From contig CAAGHV010000214.1 in NCBI GenBank assembly GCA_900769785.1, forward strand, positions 1 through 11,224: 11,224 bases of DNA, given 5' to 3'. Positions 1 through 6,437 of the stretch are shown here, piece after piece (position 1 is the first letter of the stretch; each line of letters starts with the position of its first letter). The notes under the pieces are model-generated. The model saw nothing but the letters and a program-made list of their open reading frames with translations, was not told the origin of the DNA and made no database searches. The stretch comes from Bacteroidales bacterium (GTDB lineage: Bacteria; Bacteroidota; Bacteroidia; Bacteroidales; P3). The position numbers and the translations under genes were made by a program.

Positions 1-324
1 GGATGGACTATGAATATGGAATATTTCTCTGAAATAATGCACACATTACGTGTACAAAATGTATATGCTGAATTATTTGACAAGTTGGTCGACTATGATA
101 GGAAAGCAGGAGTTCGAGAATTTACTGCGGTTAAACGAATCGCAACTGCATATATAAAGCTTCTGTTCCCTCATTGGACCTCTATAGGGGAAGTAAATTT
201 AGATGAATTCGATGCATTCTGTCTTCAACCAGCTATTCGCCGTCGTGGTATTATTCAAGAGCAGTGTCATTATATTGATCCTGAATATAAGGCGGAGATG
301 CCTGCTATTTGGGTGAGAAGATAA
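1..324 (+). CDS. BrxL-like Lon-type ATP-dependent protease, C-terminal fragment
   Basis: The reading frame is open to the left window edge, so this is the 3' end of a longer gene. The ATG at base 10 is almost certainly internal, because Gly-Trp-Thr is encoded just before it in the same frame. About 107 residues are visible. The pattern YFSEIMHTLR, then TAVKRIATAYIKLLFPH, then RRRGIIQEQ and a terminal IDPEYK segment resembles the end of BrxL/COG4930 proteins, where a DYFAE..R.LR segment precedes an AVRKT.SGLLKLL..P helix and a basic R+R+.EQ helix. BrxL is the AAA+/Lon-like component of several BREX anti-phage systems. The AAA+ and protease motifs lie outside the window and cannot be checked. 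The GIY-YIG gene starts 16 nt after the stop, which suggests cotranscription. The alternative is a non-BREX Lon-like protease of the same family. Confidence 0.68.
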   Translation, partial: GWTMNMEYFSEIMHTLRVQNVYAELFDKLVDYDRKAGVREFTAVKRIATAYIKLLFPHWTSIGEVNLDEFDAFCLQPAIRRRGIIQEQCHYIDPEYKAEMPAIWVRR

Positions 325-340
325 TGAATTTGGCAACTTT

Positions 341-871
341 ATGGATATCAGTGCATTTATACAAAGACATGATGAGACAAAAAAATATGATTGTCTCTAC
401 TATCTCCATCCAGAACTTTGGATGGAAAATATTCATATTACTTCTATCCTTCACAATAAGGAGAATTGGTCTGACTATATAAAATATCTAAATGATAGAA
501 ATCAGGTATCAGATGAAATTAAAAATTTACCCAAGGATTTTGGAGGTATATATATATTCTTCATACAAGGGATTAGTTTGCCATTCTGTGAACGATATTT
601 AGCGTACATTGGACGAGCTCAGTGTACTAAATCTGAAAGTTTGCGATCACGTGTAACATCATATTTGCGAGAAAGCAAAAAGGAAGATGGTAGAACAAGA
701 ATTAATAGATTGTTTAAGTACTGGAAAGAACATTTGTATATTCGCTATTATAAGTCAACAGATAACGAATTCATTAAACAAAGTGAAAGCGCACTTATTC
801 AAGCAATTTTACCACCTTTTAATACGGAATTGACAAAATATAAAATTAAAAAATCTCGGAAAGCTTTTTAA
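341..871 (+). CDS. GIY-YIG nuclease domain protein
   Basis: A protein of 176 residues with a GIY-YIG catalytic core in its second half. Gly69-Ile70-Tyr71 form the first motif and Tyr89-Ile90-Gly91 the second. An arginine-containing helix (Arg102/Arg104) follows, then Glu150 in the SESALI helix, which matches the metal-binding Glu, and Asn161 in the LPPFN turn. All expected catalytic positions therefore appear present, consistent with an active single-strand-cutting endonuclease fold. The first 65 residues match no domain I recognise; they contain several aromatic residues and could be a recognition or partner-binding part. The C-terminus is lysine-rich, suggesting nucleic-acid contact. The gene lies 16 nt after the BrxL-like gene and 4 nt before the DGQHR gene, so it is probably part of one operon. 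The DNA is visibly AT-rich. The target is unknown; roles in restriction, repair or mobility are all possible. Confidence 0.75.
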   Translation: MDISAFIQRHDETKKYDCLYYLHPELWMENIHITSILHNKENWSDYIKYLNDRNQVSDEIKNLPKDFGGIYIFFIQGISLPFCERYLAYIGRAQCTKSESLRSRVTSYLRESKKEDGRTRINRLFKYWKEHLYIRYYKSTDNEFIKQSESALIQAILPPFNTELTKYKIKKSRKAF

Positions 872-875
872 GATT

Positions 876-2150
876 ATGAGTGCAATTGATATACCTGCTA
901 TTCGTGGAACTATAGGTAAGTTAACATATTATACTGCGACTTTTACTTTTAAGCAAATCGCAGATAGAGTTAAACCTGCAAATGAAGAGCTACATACTTC
1001 TAAGCCATTAAGAGAGCATCTTCAGAGGGCTTTGACAGATAATCATAAGAGTATTACAGAATATATTCTAACTCAAAAAGAGCATTTTTTTAATGCTCTA
1101 GTTCTTGCTGTGTATGACGGTGACCCAACATGGAATGAACTAGAATTTGAATTTAATGATATCAGATATCATTCTATGGGATTTCTTCACCTTACGGGAA
1201 AAGAACGCATTTTTCCCGTTGATGGACAACATCGTGTAGAAGGAATAAAAAGTGCTCTAATAGAGAATCCGAAACTACAAGATGAAACAATTTCAGTTAT
1301 TTTTATAGGGCATCATGATACACGAGAAGGAAAAGAAAAAACCAGAAGAATTTTTTCGACTTTAAATAGATATGCAAAACCTGTAAGTCCTGGAGATATT
1401 ATTGCACTTGATGAAGATGATGTTGTAGCTATTAGCACAAGAGAGTTACTTGAGAATTGTCCATTATTCATGAATGATAATGTAAATATGGACAAGAAAA
1501 ACTCTAAAGGGCTTGCTGATAATGACGAAAAGTCATTTGCATCTTTGATTATTTTATATGAAACGAACAAAATAATTTATACGTATTATAAATCCAATTA
1601 TGATCATCAAGGAAAGATATATAATAGTAAGAAAATTGAAGAATTACTAAAATATCGACCACAACAACAAGAAATAGATGATTTTTATAGTTATCTATTG
1701 AATTTCTGGGATATATTTATAGAAAAAATACCATGCGTAAAACATTATGTTGATATATGTAACGATAAGAAAGCTGCATCAGCTTATCGAAATAAGGATA
1801 ATGGAGGGTTATTGTATTTTAGATCAATTGGCTTACCTCGATTAATAAAGGCTATATTCGAAACTCAATTACGCTTAGGACTTAAATTAGAAGAAGTAAT
1901 AGAGTATTTTTCTCAAGTAGAAATGTGTATTTCAAAAGAACCATGGATAAATATTATGTGGGATATTAAAACGCAAACTATGGTTATGAAATATAAAAGT
2001 ATTATTTTTCATATGCTTATCTTTTTGATTAAGAAGGAACTTTTAACGCCAAAAGAATATGACACTTTAATCAAAAACTTTGCGTTAGCGAATGATTATG
2101 AAATAAATGAGGCAAACCAAAAATTAGTCAATATTCATTCAATCTTATAG
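876..2150 (+). CDS. DGQHR-domain protein, DndB-like
   Basis: A protein of 424 residues with the diagnostic DGQHR motif at residues 116-120, preceded by RIFPV and followed by a helix (VEGIKSAL). A second family signature, FSTLNRYAKP, lies at about 160-169, followed by an acidic ALDEDD stretch at 177-182. This arrangement is typical of the DGQHR family, which includes DndB of DNA phosphorothioation loci and DpdB-type proteins of 7-deazaguanine DNA modification loci, and is thought to be related to ParB. DndB in dnd loci acts as a regulator that is not strictly needed for sulfur insertion. The C-terminal 200 residues are rich in Lys, Ile and Tyr and match nothing I can name. The start is 4 nt after the GIY-YIG stop, so translation is probably coupled. 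DndB is the best guess of subfamily, but no DndC/D/E or cysteine desulfurase gene is in the window. Confidence 0.8.
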   Translation: MSAIDIPAIRGTIGKLTYYTATFTFKQIADRVKPANEELHTSKPLREHLQRALTDNHKSITEYILTQKEHFFNALVLAVYDGDPTWNELEFEFNDIRYHSMGFLHLTGKERIFPVDGQHRVEGIKSALIENPKLQDETISVIFIGHHDTREGKEKTRRIFSTLNRYAKPVSPGDIIALDEDDVVAISTRELLENCPLFMNDNVNMDKKNSKGLADNDEKSFASLIILYETNKIIYTYYKSNYDHQGKIYNSKKIEELLKYRPQQQEIDDFYSYLLNFWDIFIEKIPCVKHYVDICNDKKAASAYRNKDNGGLLYFRSIGLPRLIKAIFETQLRLGLKLEEVIEYFSQVEMCISKEPWINIMWDIKTQTMVMKYKSIIFHMLIFLIKKELLTPKEYDTLIKNFALANDYEINEANQKLVNIHSIL

Positions 2151-2202
2151 ATAAACTTATATATTACCAAAATACTGAGATGTTGTTTAGAACCATGAAT
2201 TG

Positions 2203-2210
2203 TAAGTTTG
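2203..2210 (+). promoter_or_regulatory. Possible -7 box upstream of the DinD/RhuM gene
   Basis: TAAGTTTG fits the Bacteroidota -7 consensus TAnnTTTG and sits about 50 nt before the ATG at 2262. The -33 box is weak: only a TTGT-type sequence at 2183-2186, with a short spacer of about 16 nt. If real, it would give this gene its own transcript, separate from the operon ending at 2150. Confidence 0.35.
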
Positions 2211-2261
2211 AATGAACAAAGTTTATAGAGATGCTATATTGTAGATGTGCAGAGAATTAAT

Positions 2262-3656
2262 ATGAATAACGACAATATTCAAGAAAAGAACAATATCCCC
2301 GAACTTCAATCCCCTTTCGAGCAATTGAGAGAGGTGGATGCTGGTGGTAAGGAGTGGTGGAATTCGCGTAAGCTAGCGCGAGTGATGGGTTATGGGAAGT
2401 ATTGGAACTTTGAGCGTGTGATGGCTAAGGCTCAGACTTGGGTAACACAGAAAGGTTATCATCTTGGAGAGCACTTCGTTGAGTTTATAGAAATGGCAGA
2501 ACTTGGAAGTGGTGCTGTGCGTGAGGTTACAAGTATCAAGTTGTCTCGAGCAGCCTGCATGGCTATTGCTATGAATGCCGACCAGAAAAAAGAGATGGTG
2601 AAGGTCGCTCAGGAGTATTTCTCTACTACTATGACTAGCGATGTGGCGCTTCGCAGTATGGAATCGACTATTCTTCTCTACAAGGGGGCTCGTGGCAAAG
2701 CACAGGTGCAGGTCATCTTTGATACCAATACATTTTGGCTATCACAACAGCGAATGGCTGAACTATTTGGAGTGACACAACAAAATATAAGTTACCATCT
2801 GCAACAGATTGATGAGAGCGGAGAAATCCATTTGTCCGATGGTTACAAAAAATATTTGTATGCTTCGGACAAATGGTCGGAAAATGTTGCTATGTATAAT
2901 CTCGATGTGGTAATTGCCGTTGGATATCGTGTGAATAGTTATGAGGCAACGCAGTTCCGCATCTGGTCAACTCAGATTCTGAAAGAGTACTTGACTAAAG
3001 GATTTGTGTTGGATGATGAGCGACTGAAAGGCAAGAATGTGTTTGGAGCAGATTATTTTGATGATTTGCTTGACCGTATTCGCGAGATTCGCCTTTCGGA
3101 ACGTCGTTACTATCAGAAAATTACGGATATCTATAGCGAATGTAGTGCCGACTATGACAAGGACAGCGAAACAACCAAGTTGTTCTTCAAGACGGTGCAG
3201 AATATGATGCACTATGCTGTAACTAAGCAGACAGCTGCGGAAATCATCTATGACCGTGCCGATGCTGAGCGTCCTCATATGGGCCTTACCTCATGGAAGA
3301 ATGCTCCAGATGGACGAGTTATTAAATCCGATGTTACAGTGGCTAAAAACTATCTGAGCGAAAAGGAAGTTGATGCATTGAATAGATTGAGTAATGCCTT
3401 CATAGACATTGCTGAACAACGAGCCGAAGATCATGTATTGATGACAATGGCTGATTGGAAAGAGCTTCTCGGAAGATATATGGAGCTAAACAATAGAGCA
3501 TTGCTTCCCGATGCCGGACGTATCACACACGAACAAGCTGAGGAAAAGGCTTTGACGGAATATGAGAAGTTCAGAGTCATACAAGATAGAGAAATTATGA
3601 GCGACTTCGACCGACAACTGAAATCGCTATTTGATGGAAGTGAGTCAGGCATATGA
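2262..3656 (+). CDS. DinD-like N-terminus fused to a RhuM family protein
   Basis: A protein of 464 residues from the ATG at 2262; an in-frame GTG at 2247 would add five residues. Residues about 19-120 resemble the N-terminal part of DNA-damage-inducible protein D: FEQLREVD, then WWNSRKLARVMGY..YWNFERV, then the hallmark ELGSGAVREV and LSRAACMAIAMN. From about 136 the protein follows the RhuM family: ILLY..G...V.V.FDTNTFWLSQ, a helix-turn-helix-like AELFGVTQQNISYHL (about 166-180), YNLDVVIAVGYRVNS, TQFRIWSTQILKEYL.KGFVLDDERL, then AAEII..RAD and MGLTSWK near 325-345 and an ADVTVAKNYL-like SDVTVAKNYL. RhuM has no settled biochemical role; it was named in a Salmonella pathogenicity island and is common on mobile islands. 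E. coli DinD belongs to the SOS regulon. The gene looks less AT-rich than the two before it, suggesting a separate origin. The joined architecture is clear; the function is not. Confidence 0.85.
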   Translation: MNNDNIQEKNNIPELQSPFEQLREVDAGGKEWWNSRKLARVMGYGKYWNFERVMAKAQTWVTQKGYHLGEHFVEFIEMAELGSGAVREVTSIKLSRAACMAIAMNADQKKEMVKVAQEYFSTTMTSDVALRSMESTILLYKGARGKAQVQVIFDTNTFWLSQQRMAELFGVTQQNISYHLQQIDESGEIHLSDGYKKYLYASDKWSENVAMYNLDVVIAVGYRVNSYEATQFRIWSTQILKEYLTKGFVLDDERLKGKNVFGADYFDDLLDRIREIRLSERRYYQKITDIYSECSADYDKDSETTKLFFKTVQNMMHYAVTKQTAAEIIYDRADAERPHMGLTSWKNAPDGRVIKSDVTVAKNYLSEKEVDALNRLSNAFIDIAEQRAEDHVLMTMADWKELLGRYMELNNRALLPDAGRITHEQAEEKALTEYEKFRVIQDREIMSDFDRQLKSLFDGSESGI

Positions 3657-3819
3657 TTACTCGTTATGAAATAAAAAGCACAAGATGGCTACAAACCCTC
3701 CTCTTTCTATTTTGGATTTGTGAATGATAAAATATGACTAGAGTAAGCTATATATGATGTGTTGATACTATAAATACCATTCACTTATTTTGATACTATG
3801 TATTAATATAACCCAATAA

Positions 3820-3845
3820 AAAAGGCACTCGATTGAGTGCCTTTT
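3820..3845. terminator. Bidirectional intrinsic terminator between the DinD/RhuM and EF-G2 genes
   Basis: A perfect 11-bp stem (AAAAGGCACTC paired with GAGTGCCTTTT) encloses a GATT loop, with A- and T-rich tracts on both sides, so it gives a U-tract when read on either strand. It starts 25 nt beyond the stop of the EF-G2 gene (- strand) and about 163 nt beyond the + strand gene, so it mainly serves EF-G2 and can also stop read-through from the island. In the rest of the 3657-3870 gap I see only a 10-bp direct repeat, TTGATACTAT, at 3762 and 3790. Confidence 0.85.
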
Positions 3846-3870
3846 CTTTTTATGATAAAACGTTGAATTA

Positions 3871-6003
3871 TTATTCTTCGTTTGCTTCTTGTTCTTCGTA
3901 AGCTTTCAATAGAGCTTGTTGAACATCTGTAGGTACTTGTTGATATTCTGCGTAAGTCATCGAGAAAGTACCACGACCACTTGTCAACGAACTCAAAGCA
4001 GTAGAGTAGCGGTTCATTTCGGCCAAAGGAGCTTTAGCACGGATAATTTGGTATTTACCTTCGCTGTCCATACCCATAACGATAGCTCTTCTACCTTGAA
4101 GGTCGGTCATAACACCACCCATAGATTCAGCAGGAACGGTAACAACTACGTCGTAGATAGGTTCCAAGATCTTAGGACCGGCGTTTTTAAATCCGTCCTT
4201 GAAGGCGTTACGTCCGGCAAGTTTAAATGCCATTTCGTTAGAGTCAACCGGGTGCATTTTACCGTCGAAGATGTTTACAACGATGTCGCGAGCATAAGAA
4301 CCTGTCAAAGGACCTTGTTCCAATTTTTCCATTATACCTTTAAGGATAGCAGGCATAAAGCGAGCATCGATAGAACCACCAACGATACAGTTGTTGAAAA
4401 TAAGTTTACCACCCCAAGGAAGTTCGTGAGTTTCGGTACCACGGATAGGATATTTTGTTTGGTTTGGCATACCATCGTAGTAAGGTTCGATAAGCATGTG
4501 TACTTCACCAAATTGTCCCGAACCACCTGATTGTTTTTTGTGGCGGTACATGCTTTCAGCCGATTTAGTGATGGTTTCACGATAAGGAATTTTAGGATCG
4601 GTAAAGTTAACTTCTAGTTTATGAACGTTGGTGAAGTACCATTTGATAGTATTCAAGTGTAATTCACCTTGGCATCCCAATATAGTTTGACGCAATTCGC
4701 GAGAGTTTTCTAATGTCAAAGAGCGGTCAGAGTTAACCATTTCTATCAATATGCCACCTACTTTTTCGTCGTCGGAAGAGTTAGCAGCTTTTACAGCCAC
4801 GGTGTATATTGGTTTTGGGAACTCGATAGGAGTAACCATTTGGTCAGAGTTCTTTGCCGATGCCAATGATTGGTTGGTCTTAACGTCTTTAAGTTTGATA
4901 GTGCAGAATATATCACCGGCTACGGCTTTTTCTACTTTTTGACGGTTCTTACCGGCACACACCAATATTTGCGACAAACGTTCTTTACCTTGAGTGTTGG
5001 CATTGATAAGGTCTAAACTTTCTGTTACTTCGCCGTTCATAACTTTTAGGTAAGTTACTTCGCCAAGGTGTTGTTCGTTGGCAGTTTTGAAAGCAAACAA
5101 CAAAGTAGGAGCAGCAGCATCGAATTTGATGTCGTCGCCTGCAGTTGTTTTAGGACAGTTAGAAACTTGATTTGGAGCAGGAACGTTGTCAACGATAAAT
5201 TCTAACAAGCGAGCTACACCCATATCGTCTTTTGCATTGGTGCAAAGGATGGGATAAAGGTCTAGTTTGTCTATAGCCAAACGCAAAGCTTTCGAAAGGT
5301 CTTCGGCTGAAAGGTCGCCTTCTTCGAAGTATTTTTCCATCAATTCGTCGTCAGCAGCAGCAGCTTCTTCTACCAATGCACTACGCATTTCGGCAGCTTT
5401 ATCGGCTTGGTCGGCTGGAATTTCGCTAGCTTCTACTTTTCCACCTTTGAAGGTGAACATTTTGTTTGCAACGATATCTATTATGCTGTTGAATCCGATA
5501 CCTTGGTTAACAGGATATTGGATAACTGTACATTTACCTCCAAAGTAGTCTTTCAATTGAGCTATACATTCGTCGAAATTAGCTTTTTCAGCATCCAATT
5601 GGTTGATATCGAAGATAAGTGGAGTTTTCAAAGCATTTGAGTAGCGGTATGCTAACTCTGTTCCAACTTCGATACCTGATTGAGCATTAACAGTTACAAC
5701 AGCTGCTTCTACTACGTTGAAAGCACTTACAAGTTCACCTTGAAAATCGGCAAAGCCGGGAACGTCTAAGATATTAATTTTCTTTCCGCCAAATTCAGTG
5801 TATAGTAATGAAGTTGATACGGAGTTCTTTCTGTCTATTTCTATGTCACGGTAGTCTGATACTGTATTTTTATCATCAACTGTACCTCTACGGTTTATAA
5901 CACCACCATTGAATAACATGGCTTCTGCCAATGTGGTTTTTCCGGATTTTGCACCTCCTACAAGGGCAATATTGCGGATGTCGGATGTTTGATATACTTT
6001 CAT
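3871..6003 (-). CDS. fusA2: Elongation factor G paralog, EF-G2 type
   Basis: A full-length protein of 710 residues with EF-G layout. The P-loop is GGAKSGKT (16-23). Switch II is DVPGF (80-84), where canonical EF-G has DTPGH, so Phe84 replaces the catalytic His. The guanine motif is NQLD (134-137) instead of NKxD, and the switch I Thr appears to be Ser61. Domain II is about 295-390, domain III holds GELHL (446-450), domain IV has KKQSGGSGQFGEV (489-501) and domain V has EPIYDVVVTVP and GRRAIVMGM. Domains III-V are well kept, so ribosome binding and translocation are expected, while GTP hydrolysis is likely impaired. This matches the Bacteroides thetaiotaomicron EF-G2 class, reported to promote translocation without ribosome-stimulated GTPase activity, to be activated by the carbon-starvation regulator Cur, and to be needed for gut fitness. 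It is monocistronic, with no clear Shine-Dalgarno sequence. Equivalence to B. thetaiotaomicron fusA2 is inferred from motifs. Confidence 0.9.
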   Translation of the reverse strand: MKVYQTSDIRNIALVGGAKSGKTTLAEAMLFNGGVINRRGTVDDKNTVSDYRDIEIDRKNSVSTSLLYTEFGGKKINILDVPGFADFQGELVSAFNVVEAAVVTVNAQSGIEVGTELAYRYSNALKTPLIFDINQLDAEKANFDECIAQLKDYFGGKCTVIQYPVNQGIGFNSIIDIVANKMFTFKGGKVEASEIPADQADKAAEMRSALVEEAAAADDELMEKYFEEGDLSAEDLSKALRLAIDKLDLYPILCTNAKDDMGVARLLEFIVDNVPAPNQVSNCPKTTAGDDIKFDAAAPTLLFAFKTANEQHLGEVTYLKVMNGEVTESLDLINANTQGKERLSQILVCAGKNRQKVEKAVAGDIFCTIKLKDVKTNQSLASAKNSDQMVTPIEFPKPIYTVAVKAANSSDDEKVGGILIEMVNSDRSLTLENSRELRQTILGCQGELHLNTIKWYFTNVHKLEVNFTDPKIPYRETITKSAESMYRHKKQSGGSGQFGEVHMLIEPYYDGMPNQTKYPIRGTETHELPWGGKLIFNNCIVGGSIDARFMPAILKGIMEKLEQGPLTGSYARDIVVNIFDGKMHPVDSNEMAFKLAGRNAFKDGFKNAGPKILEPIYDVVVTVPAESMGGVMTDLQGRRAIVMGMDSEGKYQIIRAKAPLAEMNRYSTALSSLTSGRGTFSMTYAEYQQVPTDVQQALLKAYEEQEANEE

Positions 6004-6380
6004 CTGTTGTATTATGTTTTTATATGTTTTTACTTATAATATTTACTTCTAACTTTAACTTGTACAAGAAATTTACATCTTAATTTACCTGCTTTATCAT
6101 TAATATTAGATGTATTTTTCTACATTTGACAAGCAACTATAGTATAGGTGTGCCTTGCTATAGCCGTTGATAAACAAATAATTGTACAAATAAACAGAGC
6201 TTTTTATGGCCTTGTTTGAGAACACAAATGTACATTTTTTTTTTGAAATAAACTACTGTTGTTCGAAAAAAAATACTTGATACTATTGCTATACTTGTTT
6301 TGGGGTTGTGTGGAGTTGTATTGTTTGTGGCTTTTGTGGTGCCGATAGTGTAGGGGTGGCCGTGGATATGGAGTAATAAA
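6004..6380. other. Gene-free region upstream of fusA2: leader and candidate control sites
   Basis: No credible ORF lies here. Three perfect palindromes centred on TGTACA are present: CTTGTACAAG at 6059-6068, TTGTACAA at 6182-6189 and AAATGTACATTT at 6226-6237. Two possible leader hairpins are visible. One pairs TACATCT (6074-6080) with AGATGTA (6108-6114). The other runs 6134-6169, pairing CAAC/GTTG, TATAG/CTATA and AGG/CCT around TGTG. From about 6296 to 6360 the + strand is almost only G and T. The region probably carries the fusA2 promoter and long 5' leader; which parts matter is not settled by sequence alone. Confidence 0.5.
6225..6232 (-). promoter_or_regulatory. Possible -7 box for fusA2
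   Basis: Read on the - strand this is TACATTTG, a match to TAnnTTTG. It overlaps the palindrome AAATGTACATTT (6226-6237). No good TTTG box lies at the usual 19-21 nt upstream, so the promoter may depend on an activator. It would give a leader of roughly 215 nt. Confidence 0.3.
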
Positions 6381-6415
6381 AAAACGGTAGTACTACATGT
6401 GAGTACTACCGTTTT
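6381..6415 (-). terminator. Intrinsic terminator of kdd
   Basis: A perfect 14-bp stem (6381-6394 paired with 6402-6415) with a 7-nt loop. The - strand transcript continues into a U-rich stretch directly after it. It lies 22 nt past the kdd stop codon. The A-tract on the other side means it could also work on + strand transcripts, but no + gene ends here. Confidence 0.85.
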
Positions 6416-6437
6416 GCTTAAACGGTTTTTGTATGTA

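Noticed and set aside
10..12. ATG at base 10 as the true start of a 104-residue protein
   Set aside because: The frame is open to the window edge and the visible sequence aligns with the interior and end of BrxL-like proteins, so the start lies outside the window.
3916..4530. Open frame of 204 codons on the + strand inside fusA2
   Set aside because: It is the antisense shadow of a well-conserved EF-G coding region, and its product matches no family. The same holds for the shorter + frames at 4751, 5267 and 5407.
6121..6128. TACATTTG on the + strand, a match to the -7 consensus
   Set aside because: No + strand gene follows before the kdd terminator and the site has no -33 partner; it is probably a chance match.
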